Origin: Enterocloster clostridioformis
GTDB taxonomy: Bacteria > Bacillota > Clostridia > Lachnospirales > Lachnospiraceae
DNA length: 64,000 nt
Assembly: GCF_020297485.1 (NCBI RefSeq)
Contig: NZ_JAIWZC010000001.1
Coordinates: 2,046,001 to 2,110,000, forward strand
Reading direction: 5' to 3'
In this document: in pieces, positions 34,994 through 43,799 of the stretch
Numbering within the stretch: position 1 is the first letter of the stretch
Layout of the letters: each line of letters starts with the position of its first letter
Made by a program: the position numbers and the translations under genes
Notes under the pieces: generated by a model
The model's input: only the letters and a program-made list of their open reading frames with translations
What the model was told of the DNA's origin: nothing
Database searches by the model: none

Positions 34994-36418
34994 TCACTGC
35001 TCTATGGGGTTTGCGCGGTTATATTCATCCAAAGCCGCATTGCAGGCCTCTGCCATGGCTGCTACACATTCATCAACCGATAACTCACCCGCGGCAAATT
35101 TTTCCCCGTTCTCTTTAAAAATAGTGGTAAATGCCTGCTGTGTGGGGGCCAGATGCTCCTGGATATGCGGATCCGATTGAATCAGCGCATTATAAGCAAC
35201 ATTAAATTCCGGCCGCTTTTCTATATATTCCTTCATTCCTTCTGTATCCATTGCTTTTTGGTTTACCGGGATACATCCCGTAGCCAGCACCCACTCTGAC
35301 TGATACTCTGCTGAAACCCATGTTTTCATAAACACCCAGGATTTTGCAATCTTCTGTCCATCCCCTCTGTCAAATACATAGATGGAGGAACCACCCGGGC
35401 ATACACCACCGCTGTCCTCTGCCGTAACCTTCGGAAGAGGCACAACCCCCAGCTCAAATCCCTTTTCTTCCGCTACATTTTCCATACTTTCCAGCACGCT
35501 GTTACTGGAAAACATCATAGCGCTTGTCCCTGCCATAAATTCATCCCTGGCCTGCGTCCCCTCATCCACAGTCTGTACAGCCCCTGTATCGAGTACCTTT
35601 TTCCATTCTGTCAGGAACTTTTTCATGGTCCCGTTTGTATCAAACTCAACCTTGGTCATACGTCCGGCATGTCCGTTCTCATGATCTCCAATATATGAAT
35701 ATTCTCCCTGGCCGGCAATGAAATGATTCAGATATGCGTTCTGTATTCCCATGGTGATTGCGTACTGTTTTACTCCCGAAGAATCTTTCTTAAGAAGCTT
35801 TCCAGCTGCCTCTGCCACTTCTGCCAGTGTTTCAGGAGGAGCCTCAGGGTCAAGTCCCGCTTCCTCAAAGGCAGTCTTGTTGTAATACATTGTCATGGTA
35901 GAAGCATGGAATGGCAGGCTGTTCAATTTGCCCGCGTATGTATATGTGTTAACCAGTTGGGGAAGTAATTCATCTGTGTTAAAAGAATCATCCTGCGCAA
36001 TCAAATCCGCTGCCGGAACAACATAGGACACGGTGCTCATATACTCGGTATCCCCCGCGAATACCTGAACCAAATCCGGCATGTTCTCTACATCGCCCGC
36101 AAGGATCAGGGCTTTTAATTTACTGATTAAATCTGATGAGCTTTGATAAACAGGCGTAATTTTGATTCCCATTTCTTTTCCCACCGTATCATTAAACTCT
36201 GGAATCATTATTTTTTCCAGACATTCCCCTGCGGCTCCCCCGCGGTTATGCCAAAAAATCAATTCCGTGGTCTGGGATTTATCCACCTGCTCCAGGGTCA
36301 CGGGTTCTCCCGATTTTGCGGCTCCCGCCTGTGTGGATGATGTCTTACTCCCTCCGCAGGCTGTCAGGGAAAACGCCATTGCCGCTGCCAATACAGTTGC
36401 TAAAATCTTCTTTTTCAT
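34994..36418 (-). CDS. extracellular solute-binding lipoprotein, ABC sugar transporter, operon A
   Basis: The 474-residue protein has a lipoprotein signal peptide (MKKKILATVLAAAMAFSLTAC) with the lipid-modified Cys in LTAC, and an SBP type-1 fold (LIFWHNRGGAAGECLEK, PDLVQVFAGDTEYMS, YNKTAFEEAGLDPE, MFSSNSVLESM, PGGSSIYVF). AAGGAGGT precedes the ATG. It is the first gene of operon A and presents the substrate to the permeases at 31304-33039. Confidence 0.92.
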   Translation of the reverse strand: MKKKILATVLAAAMAFSLTACGGSKTSSTQAGAAKSGEPVTLEQVDKSQTTELIFWHNRGGAAGECLEKIMIPEFNDTVGKEMGIKITPVYQSSSDLISKLKALILAGDVENMPDLVQVFAGDTEYMSTVSYVVPAADLIAQDDSFNTDELLPQLVNTYTYAGKLNSLPFHASTMTMYYNKTAFEEAGLDPEAPPETLAEVAEAAGKLLKKDSSGVKQYAITMGIQNAYLNHFIAGQGEYSYIGDHENGHAGRMTKVEFDTNGTMKKFLTEWKKVLDTGAVQTVDEGTQARDEFMAGTSAMMFSSNSVLESMENVAEEKGFELGVVPLPKVTAEDSGGVCPGGSSIYVFDRGDGQKIAKSWVFMKTWVSAEYQSEWVLATGCIPVNQKAMDTEGMKEYIEKRPEFNVAYNALIQSDPHIQEHLAPTQQAFTTIFKENGEKFAAGELSVDECVAAMAEACNAALDEYNRANPIEQ

Positions 36419-36530
36419 GTGTACCTCCTTATCTATTTTTATTAATATTGTTTCTTAAGTAACTTACTGTCGTATATTCAATTGTCAATGTACATTATGT
36501 CCATATTTCCCGCTCATTGTTTATTGTATA

Positions 36531-36552
36531 TATGTATTATTATTAATACATA
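36531..36552. promoter_or_regulatory. palindromic operator candidate upstream of operon A
   Basis: TATGTATTA and TAATACATA form a perfect 9-bp inverted repeat with a 4-base centre, about 115 bases before the SBP start. The form TGTATTA-N4-TAATACA suits a GntR-type dimer. A TTGACA lies nearer the gene, at 36482-36487 on the minus strand. Confidence 0.55.
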
Positions 36553-36621
36553 TTGATATAATAGAATATACGCTTTTTCAACAAAAAAAGCAAGTGTTTT
36601 TTTCATTTTTGTAAGCTTATC

Positions 36622-37392
36622 CTATAATTGAAAGGGGAATGTTTTAATCCTCCTGCTATAGCTGCCCTGTTTCAAAATATCTTGAAAATATTTCCAATCC
36701 TGTTTTTTTATTATATCCTCATACCGGTAGAAAAGCCCGGGATAATCCCTGCTAATCCATTCCAGTATACGATTAGCCTGTAAATCATCCGGACCGCACC
36801 GCAGCCTGTCTATATAAAGCGGTATCTTAATATCCAGCGTGCCCAGTACACAATCTAAATCTGTAATGCCCGGAAGAACCGGCGCCAGGGTAGCCCATAT
36901 CTCCAAGCCATTCCTGCGTAATTAATTCGCATGATCAATCCCTGTATGCCTGCCGCCTCCATTCATTGCCTCAAGAAACGGTATCCTTGACAGTTCAGCC
37001 ACTACAATAACCCGCGATTCCATGGATTTAAGAATTTTAATGTAATCCAGAATCACGTTTGATGCAGCTGAAGTTGTTATTACCAGTGGTATCCTGTATC
37101 TGCGGATCAGCTCCAGACATTTTCCTGTCAGCCTATACTCCCTTTCCAGCTCCATGAACGGATCACATACACTGCCCAGGTATAGATAACCATCATCCAT
37201 ACGATTTGAGAGATAATCCTCTAAAAGGCTTACAATATTCATTTTAACCTGTACACGGTTTTCCCATCCGGGAAAACTTAGCCAGTATCAATAAGGGCAT
37301 CCCATCATACATCCATTATATGGATTTAGATAGGAATGCCCGTGGGGTGAAAGATCGATTGCCGTTTCTGCTTGTATCTCCTCTAATGTCAC
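36622..37392 (-). pseudogene. radical SAM (SPL/Rv2578c-like) protein gene with UGA at the third cluster cysteine and an internal UAA
   Basis: Reading from a GTG at 37392 that overlaps the adenine deaminase stop (GTGA), one frame gives a radical SAM protein of about 256 codons. It contains SYLNPYNGCMMGCPY followed by UGA at codon 35 (37288-37290), exactly where the third Cys of CxxxCxxC belongs. It continues with YLGSVCDPFMELEREYRLTG, IPLVITTSAA, then a UAA at codon 157 (36922-36924), then GLEIWATLAPVLPGITD and PLYIDRLR. All blocks stay in one frame, so the lesions are two nonsense changes with no indel, pointing to recent decay. Selenocysteine at the UGA is unlikely because of the UAA. Confidence 0.75.
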
Positions 37393-39134
37393 TGAAACAC
37401 ATGGATTACTTTCTGCTGGTTAACATCAATCAGCCCATATGTATTGAGCCTCAATTCCGGTATGACCGGAAGGCTCACGAATGCCAGTGTCATAAACGGG
37501 TCAATATCATCCGGAATCCCCATCACTCTTAGATTTTTCTTTAATTCCTCGAGTCTGGCATCTATCTGTTCCATTGACACGGTGCCCATCAGGCCTGCAA
37601 TCGGCAGCGCGAGTTTTCCTATGACCTGTCCATTCAGGACTACAGCCAGTCCTCCCTGGTTTTCCCGCACGCAGTTTCCTGCAATCGCCATATCACGGTC
37701 ACTCACACCTGCGATAATCAGATTATGGGAGTCATGCGCGATACTTGACGCCACCGCGCCTTTTTTCAGTCCGTATCCCCCTAAAAAGCCCAGACCAATA
37801 TGGCCTGTATTATGATGGCGTTCCACTACTGCCAGTTTAACGATGTCGCGGCTGGTATCCACCCCCGGAGCATATCCCTCACATGACAATGGCTCATATT
37901 CCTTTGCTGCTGTCAGGAGTTCATGAGGGGTCAGGCATATGACGCGCTGCTTCTGGCCGGTGACAGGAAGATGAAAATCTTTCTCTTTAAGAACTGGCAT
38001 ATGGAAGGATGAAAAGACGCGCTTCTTTGTATCACCATAAATCTCCGGAATCATACCACTTTTTAGCTTCAGACTTCTGCCCTCTTTTGCGGCCAGCCTT
38101 CCATTTTTATATACACTGTCCACATGGAATGTATCCAAATCTGACAGGACCGTTATATCAGCCAGCTTTCCAGGCGCTATTGCGCCCCTGTCCTTTAAGC
38201 CGAAATACTCTGCCGCGTGTAAGCTTCCCATTTTAATTGCCTTTATCGGATCGGCCCCACGTTTTACCGCTTCCCTGATAATGTAATCAATGTGTCCGCA
38301 ACGCAGCAAATCTCCCGGATGCTTGTCATCCGTAACCAGCATGGATCTTCGGTAGTACGGCTCCGCAAATAAAGGCATCAAGGCGTCCAGATTATGAGCA
38401 GCCGTCCCTTCCCTTATCATAATCCACTGACCGCGTCTCATCTTTTCCACTGCTTCCCCAAATACAGCACATTCATGGTCCGATCCAACGCCGGCCGTGA
38501 TATACGCATTTAACTCCTTTCCTGACAGAAAGGGGGCGTGCCCATCAATGAGCTTTCCCATATCCAGGGCGTCCTGGATTTTCTCCAGTATTTCCCCTTC
38601 CGCCCGGACCGTACCATATGAATTCATCATTTCTGCCAATCCCAATACCCACCCGCTCTGGTAATAGCCCTTCAGGTCTCTTGCTGTCAGTTCTGATCCC
38701 GACTCGTCAAGACCAGTGGACGGCACACAGGACGGAAGCATGAAAAAGACATCCAGATCCAATGGTTCTGTGACAGCCAGCATGTAATCAATCCCCACCG
38801 CGCCTGCCACATTAGCAATCTCATGCGGATCCGTTATTACTGTTGTTGTGCCATGTGGAAGTACAATCCGCTCAAATTCAGCAGGGCTTACCATGGAACT
38901 TTCCAAATGTATATGTCCGTCAATAAAACCCGGGCATACGATTCTGCCTTCCATTTCCGTCTCGATTTCGCCATGGTATTCGCCAATGCCAACAATCACC
39001 CCCTGGTTAATTGCAATATCGCCCTGTTCGATTTCTTCCGTAAACACGTTTACAATGGAAGCATGTTTCAAAACCAGTTCAGCCTTCGTTTCACCTGATG
39101 CGGCTGATATGTTTTCTGCCATACTATCCTGCAT
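37389..39134 (-). CDS. ade: adenine deaminase
   Basis: The 581-residue amidohydrolase has the metal-binding motifs CPGFIDGHIHLESSM, TVITDPHEIANVAG, IDGHAPFLSG, DDKHPGDLLRCGHID and the second-domain blocks SSIAHDSHNLIIAG and NQGGLAVV. It converts adenine to hypoxanthine and ammonia. Placed after nucleoside-cleaving enzymes in operon B, it suggests that adenine is a released base. The start codon is ATG; MAENIS five residues in is also possible. Confidence 0.96.
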   Translation of the reverse strand: MQDSMAENISAASGETKAELVLKHASIVNVFTEEIEQGDIAINQGVIVGIGEYHGEIETEMEGRIVCPGFIDGHIHLESSMVSPAEFERIVLPHGTTTVITDPHEIANVAGAVGIDYMLAVTEPLDLDVFFMLPSCVPSTGLDESGSELTARDLKGYYQSGWVLGLAEMMNSYGTVRAEGEILEKIQDALDMGKLIDGHAPFLSGKELNAYITAGVGSDHECAVFGEAVEKMRRGQWIMIREGTAAHNLDALMPLFAEPYYRRSMLVTDDKHPGDLLRCGHIDYIIREAVKRGADPIKAIKMGSLHAAEYFGLKDRGAIAPGKLADITVLSDLDTFHVDSVYKNGRLAAKEGRSLKLKSGMIPEIYGDTKKRVFSSFHMPVLKEKDFHLPVTGQKQRVICLTPHELLTAAKEYEPLSCEGYAPGVDTSRDIVKLAVVERHHNTGHIGLGFLGGYGLKKGAVASSIAHDSHNLIIAGVSDRDMAIAGNCVRENQGGLAVVLNGQVIGKLALPIAGLMGTVSMEQIDARLEELKKNLRVMGIPDDIDPFMTLAFVSLPVIPELRLNTYGLIDVNQQKVIHVFQ

Positions 39135-39166
39135 CCAATTTCACCTCAATCCCTCTTTGAACCATA

Positions 39167-40303
39167 TCACAGGCAGGATTCCAATAGTTCCTTTGCCACG
39201 TGCTTTATCACTTCTTCCAGCTTCCCTTTATATATCTTCATGGAGCTTCCAAACATCAGATTGGCGGGATAGTTAAAATTTTCTACATTACTGCCCGTCA
39301 TGTCCCGGTATTCAGCAGTTTCCCCCAGATGAGGAATTTTCTCAATACATGGCCTTGTATCATCCATATACCCAAACAGCTTTTTCCCCATCTCAAACCC
39401 CATACCGCACTCAAACCCTACATCATTTGCGCACTCGTATCCGCGGTAATTGTTCAAATCAGCAAGGACTGCGTCACAGCTCTTCACCAGGCAGCGATAG
39501 TTTTCCGTCAATGCCGCTGCTCTCGTATAGGGATTCGCGCTCTCTGCTTTTGGCAGTTCCTCCGCCCAGTCACATGGAGTAACTGCTTCTAACCCATTTT
39601 CCCTGCAGATATTCTTCAAAGACTTATAGATATTATCTGCATCGTTCTCATAGCGGGTCAGGTCAGCCAGATAAATCTTTGGACGGCCCGGTATATTCCC
39701 TCTCCCCGGCATATTCCTCCCTTTGGGCATTTCTCCGCTTTCTTCCGCTTCATGCCTTGACGCAGACACCTTTCGCCCCTCTGCCTTCCACTCTTCTTCC
39801 AGGTCCGTCATCAGCATGGACAAACAATCGTCAAAGTCACCTTCCACTATTTTTGTAGACCCTACTACAGCCGGGGCAAACGGCAGCTCTTTATATGGCG
39901 CCTGCTTTCCTTTTTCATCATATACCACACCGTCCTGCATGGTGTATTTCTGGTCCTTCCATGCCAACGGACGCTTATCCCTTGTATAGCCATAGCATTT
40001 GAGACCGTCCGCATAAGCCATCCCAATCTCATAGATTGTGCCGCTGTCCGCCTCTGAACCGCGGTACGCTTCAAGATCCGCGATAATGACCGTGGTTTCC
40101 TTCATAATATTTTTTAGATCCTCAAAAATACTGTCCGCCCGCTTCTGAAGGTCCGGATTTCCCATATCCAACGGATGCTCATTGGGCAGTGTCACGCCAA
40201 ATCCCAGGCTCTCCGCCCTCCTCCTCATCGCATTGAGAATAGAAGGACCTCCCTTATAAAAGCATTCCGGCCCCGCTATGTAGATTTTCTCCTGTTCAAA
40301 CAT
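39167..40303 (-). CDS. double-domain nucleoside 2-deoxyribosyltransferase-like protein
   Basis: The 378-residue protein holds two copies of the deoxyribosyltransferase fold joined by an Arg/Gly/Pro-rich linker (about residues 180-205). Copy one has EKIYIAGPECF, TVIIADLEAYRGSEADSGTIYEIGMAYA; copy two has PKIYLADLTRYEN, DAVLADLNNYRGYECANDVGFECGMGF. The catalytic Glu sits in the IYEIG and GFECG segments. Single-domain members swap bases on deoxyribosides or cleave the N-glycosidic bond. The duplication is unusual. In operon B it may process a nucleoside-like intermediate. Confidence 0.82.
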   Translation of the reverse strand: MFEQEKIYIAGPECFYKGGPSILNAMRRRAESLGFGVTLPNEHPLDMGNPDLQKRADSIFEDLKNIMKETTVIIADLEAYRGSEADSGTIYEIGMAYADGLKCYGYTRDKRPLAWKDQKYTMQDGVVYDEKGKQAPYKELPFAPAVVGSTKIVEGDFDDCLSMLMTDLEEEWKAEGRKVSASRHEAEESGEMPKGRNMPGRGNIPGRPKIYLADLTRYENDADNIYKSLKNICRENGLEAVTPCDWAEELPKAESANPYTRAAALTENYRCLVKSCDAVLADLNNYRGYECANDVGFECGMGFEMGKKLFGYMDDTRPCIEKIPHLGETAEYRDMTGSNVENFNYPANLMFGSSMKIYKGKLEEVIKHVAKELLESCL

Positions 40304-40317
40304 ATCAATCCTCCTGC

Positions 40318-41274
40318 TTACGCCAGTACAAGCTTCATTAAAAGTTTTAAGAACCCTTCATAGTCCGCGCTCTCGCCAATCTCCACCTCCGGCAGCGTCT
40401 CCCACACAAAATGATGCCTGCTGTCCAGGACGGTCATCCCCAGTGTCAATCCATCCTTTGTCTCTATTCCAACGCGGCCTGTTATCGTTGTAACAAGTTC
40501 AGGATCAATGGCATAGCCGACCGCCATACAGTCTATCACGGCACAATACGCTTCAAACCCTCTCTGATTGACAAAACGGATGGCCTGAAGGAAAAACTTT
40601 GCCTCCGGCTTATCACTCTGCTCCAGCATATGAATATCCCCGTCCGTCAGGTTTACATCAAAATGAGTTGCCACATCAAGGCCAAGCGCCACCAGCTTAA
40701 CGCCTGAATTGTATACAATGTCAGCCGCTTCCGGATCAACATAGACATTCCACTCGCTCTGCGGCGTATCGCCTGTTGCGTTCGCGTAAGCATAACGGTT
40801 CAGCCCAAATGCACCGGATATAGCATAAATACCGGCAATCATGGACTTTATCTCCGGCGCCTTTTTCATTGCCATGGCCACGTTGCTCATGGGACCGGTA
40901 CAAAGAATATACACTTCACCAGGATTCGCTTTCACCGTATCAATAATCAGCTCCACTGCGTGGCGCCCGCATAGGGGCGTGGCTGGATCCGGAAGATGAT
41001 TCTCCGCCTGGCCATCCGTTCCGTGGGTAAACGGGTCCTTGGGGCTTTTTCTTACCATTGGTTCCGGCATTCCTTTACCTACCGGTATATCAGTACGCCC
41101 GATTAATTCCAATACCTTTAATGCGTTTTTGCTGGTCACATCCACTGAATAATTACCGCTCACGGTTGTGATTGCTTTTACCTCCAGCGCGTCCGATTTA
41201 CAAGCCATGATAATTGCCATTGAATCATCCATACCCGGATCACAATCCAGGATTATTTTTTTCTTATCCATCAT
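40318..41274 (-). CDS. inosine/uridine-preferring nucleoside hydrolase
   Basis: The 318-residue protein has the calcium-binding N-terminal motif ILDCDPGMDDSMAI, the HGTDG loop (FTHGTDGQAEN), YILCTGPMSNVAMA and the EWNVYVDPEAADIV block. It hydrolyses ribonucleosides to base and ribose. The usual catalytic-site His near residue 240 is not obvious (AVIDCMAVGYAI), so substrate preference may differ. It is co-directional with YjbQ and the deoxyribosyltransferase-like gene. Confidence 0.92.
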   Translation of the reverse strand: MMDKKKIILDCDPGMDDSMAIIMACKSDALEVKAITTVSGNYSVDVTSKNALKVLELIGRTDIPVGKGMPEPMVRKSPKDPFTHGTDGQAENHLPDPATPLCGRHAVELIIDTVKANPGEVYILCTGPMSNVAMAMKKAPEIKSMIAGIYAISGAFGLNRYAYANATGDTPQSEWNVYVDPEAADIVYNSGVKLVALGLDVATHFDVNLTDGDIHMLEQSDKPEAKFFLQAIRFVNQRGFEAYCAVIDCMAVGYAIDPELVTTITGRVGIETKDGLTLGMTVLDSRHHFVWETLPEVEIGESADYEGFLKLLMKLVLA

Positions 41275-41317
41275 TCATTGTCCTCTCTGTTATTAAAACT
41301 CCGCCTGTGGGCGCAAA

Positions 41318-41725
41318 TCAGTTATCTGCCTGTATCTTCACAAAAAACTCTCTGTTTCTTGGCCCGTCAAATTCCAGAAAATAGATGGCCTGGGAGCCTC
41401 CTGTCATCAATTTCCCCTCATGGATGATAAAGTTACCAGAGATGCCAATCAAGGCGGATTTAACATGTCCGGCGGCGTCCTGGGGGGTATCGTGCTGATG
41501 CTTAAAATCAATCCGGGTGGGAACCAGCCTGCGTATCTCTTCATCTAAATCAATAAAACCATCGGGATCCCACGGAGAGAACACGGCTAATCCGGCGGTG
41601 GAATGAGGATTATAGACAAGACACGTTCCCTCTTTTACGCCGCTTTCCTCCACGGTCTTTTTTACCTGCTCAGTGATATCACAGACCTCATTGTATTTTG
41701 TTTTAAGCTTAAACTTTTTTAACAT
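41318..41725 (-). CDS. YjbQ family protein (UPF0047), operon B copy
   Basis: The 135-residue protein has VYNPHSTAGLAV, DFKHQHDTPQDAAGHVKSAL and GGSQAIYFLEFDGPRNREF. It is a clear paralog of the protein at 28812-29225, and again lies directly downstream (12 bases) of a SIS-domain gene. Function is unknown; context links it to phosphosugar chemistry. Confidence 0.88.
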   Translation of the reverse strand: MLKKFKLKTKYNEVCDITEQVKKTVEESGVKEGTCLVYNPHSTAGLAVFSPWDPDGFIDLDEEIRRLVPTRIDFKHQHDTPQDAAGHVKSALIGISGNFIIHEGKLMTGGSQAIYFLEFDGPRNREFFVKIQADN

Positions 41726-41737
41726 GTTTTCCTCCTG

Positions 41738-42898
41738 CTATGAAACAATTATCTCATTCTCCTGAACACAATGTCCATTTTCACAGAAACTCCACGGTCC
41801 TTCACACCCACGCCCATATGATTCTCCCAGCATGCTGGAAATATAGCCCGCTATAAGGCACATGGGTATGAACTGGGTCAGCGGCATACTGATTGGATAC
41901 CTGGGAGACGGCACCGTGATACAGTCTGCTTTGCCGGTTCCCAGGGATTCTGCCGTTTTGTCCGTCACAACCGCCACTGGCCTTCCCATTTCCCTGGCGT
42001 ACTTTATCACATCCATGGTCCGTCCAAGACCAGGGTTTGTTGAATTAGCTACGATTATGGTTCCTATCTGTTCCGGATCCTTTGCAAAACAGTTCAGGTG
42101 AAACCACTCCTCTGAATTTATGTGCATCGAAACTTTTCCGGCAGCCTCAAGCATTTTGGCCTGCCCAAACCAGGCGGCCGCATAGTCAAATCCCGCACCC
42201 ACATAATCAAAACAGGAAAAGCTTTTCCACGTTTCCGAAATCTCCGCGCATTTTTCTGCCATTTCAGGGAGCAGCGCCTCAAGCAGATTCCCCTGTTCCC
42301 TTATGTCATACCGGTAATCCATGGCCTGGTCCATGGTATATGTGCCTTTTACCTCGCCAATGCGAACAGCCAGCAGCAAAAGAGCCATTACGCTGACCAG
42401 GTAGCTGCGCGTACCCGGAGCGCTTTCAAAAGGCGGGATGTCCAGCTTAAGTACTTTTTCTGAACCCTGGGCCAGAGGCGCGTCCATATTGCCCGTAATC
42501 CCCAGCACAAAGCAGTCATGAAGCTTTGCCCGCCTTACCGCTTCCGTAACCCTGGCCACGCGTCCTGAATTGCTGACTGCGATCACCATGGGATTCTGGC
42601 AGTCCACCCCCAGATGGCGTTCACTGTAATACCGGCCCAGGTCAAGGGCTGTCACTACCTCTGCCTGTATCCCGGTCAGCATCTCAAATACATGCTTTGT
42701 TGCAAGGCATGCGGCATAGGAATCCCCGCAGCCGGTCAGCACCACCCGCTGTATATTGAAAATCTCCTGAAATGAAAGAACCTTCCTGGTTTTTGGCTCC
42801 AGGTCCTCGTACTGGTCTCGTATAAGCGATGGAAGGCTGAATACCTGCCGGCTCATGGGATTGGAATACTGCTCCGCTAAACATTCACTATAACTCAT
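41738..42898 (-). CDS. SIS domain-containing phosphosugar isomerase-like protein (operon B, YjbQ partner)
   Basis: The 386-residue protein has two SIS domains with VVLTGCGDSYAACLATK, MVIAVSNSGRVARVTEAV, FESAPGTRSYLVSV, DYVGAGFDYAAAWFGQ and SEEWFHLNCF. It parallels the operon A protein at 29244-30383 along its whole length. The start codon at 42898 is one base from the stop of the phosphorylase gene. A role in isomerising or deaminating the phosphorylated sugar is likely but unproven. Confidence 0.85.
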   Translation of the reverse strand: MSYSECLAEQYSNPMSRQVFSLPSLIRDQYEDLEPKTRKVLSFQEIFNIQRVVLTGCGDSYAACLATKHVFEMLTGIQAEVVTALDLGRYYSERHLGVDCQNPMVIAVSNSGRVARVTEAVRRAKLHDCFVLGITGNMDAPLAQGSEKVLKLDIPPFESAPGTRSYLVSVMALLLLAVRIGEVKGTYTMDQAMDYRYDIREQGNLLEALLPEMAEKCAEISETWKSFSCFDYVGAGFDYAAAWFGQAKMLEAAGKVSMHINSEEWFHLNCFAKDPEQIGTIIVANSTNPGLGRTMDVIKYAREMGRPVAVVTDKTAESLGTGKADCITVPSPRYPISMPLTQFIPMCLIAGYISSMLGESYGRGCEGPWSFCENGHCVQENEIIVS

Positions 42899-42899
42899 C

Positions 42900-43799
42900 T
42901 CACTCTGCTCCTTTACTTTTCACTATCTTGGCTTTATCTCTGCGGTCCAATAAGGCGCACCCTTCCAGGGCAATATCGATGGCAAAATTATGGCCGCTTC
43001 CCGCCTCAAACGTCTCCCCTGTACACAGGTTATCCGCAACCGAACAGATAGAACCGCCCCTGCGGCCGAACAGCGCAGAAAGGGTAACAATAGCGGCTGA
43101 CTCCCTGTCCCCGTTCAGAACCCCGGCCCGGTTATAGATTCCCGCTATTTCAATATTCCATGGCTGCATGTAACCGCCCACTCCCGGTCTTCCGCCTCCA
43201 ACGAAATCACTGTCCACAGACAGCGTCACTCCTACGTGATAAGGGGCCTCCAATTGGTCTGCCGCCTCCACCATGGCGCCCACCACCTCATAATGGCTGA
43301 CTGCCGGGTATCCCGCCGGTATATATGCCTTTGTCATGGCTTCTTCGCGCACCACGCCGCTGGCGATTACCACATCACCCGGCTTTACCTCGTCGCCAAT
43401 CCCGCCGGAGCCTCCCACACGGAGGAATGTCCCGGCGTCCGTATATTCCATAAAATCATATAAAATCAGTTCCATCTCCGGCGAACCGCTGCCTCCGCTG
43501 ACCACAGTAATGTTTGCCCCCTTATAGATTCCGCTGTATGAAGTAAACATTCCAGAATTGCCAATCAGCTCGGCATGTTCCAGCCTGTCCGCAATCTTTT
43601 TCGCAGGGTCCACATCATAAGCGCACAGAGGGTCGCGGACCGTAATCAGAACAAAATCTCCCACTTTCTCATGGTCAATCTGCGTCAGCGCCGGACGGCC
43701 TTTTATCATAAGGCCGCGCTCCGGTACATTCTTATAATATTCATATAGCTCATGGATTCTTCTGATGGATGGTTTTTGCCTTATGGTTTCACTTCTCAT
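42900..43799 (-). CDS. nucleoside phosphorylase (uridine phosphorylase-like, PNP/UDP family)
   Basis: The 299-residue protein has FVLITVRDPLCAYDVDPAKKIAD, the phosphate-binding TVVSGGSGSPEMELILYDF region, TFLRVGGSGGIGDEVKPGDVVIASG and VDSDFVGGGRPGVGGYMQPWNIEIAG. It would cleave a nucleoside with phosphate to give the base and a sugar 1-phosphate. It overlaps the upstream PfkB gene end by 11 bases. Confidence 0.88.
   Translation of the reverse strand: MRSETIRQKPSIRRIHELYEYYKNVPERGLMIKGRPALTQIDHEKVGDFVLITVRDPLCAYDVDPAKKIADRLEHAELIGNSGMFTSYSGIYKGANITVVSGGSGSPEMELILYDFMEYTDAGTFLRVGGSGGIGDEVKPGDVVIASGVVREEAMTKAYIPAGYPAVSHYEVVGAMVEAADQLEAPYHVGVTLSVDSDFVGGGRPGVGGYMQPWNIEIAGIYNRAGVLNGDRESAAIVTLSALFGRRGGSICSVADNLCTGETFEAGSGHNFAIDIALEGCALLDRRDKAKIVKSKGAE

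Noticed and set aside
37288..37290. UGA at the third cluster cysteine as a selenocysteine codon in a working radical SAM protein
   Set aside because: A UAA stop occurs in the same frame at 36922-36924 and cannot be recoded that way; I also saw no obvious SECIS hairpin. I list the gene as a pseudogene and keep recoding only as a check.
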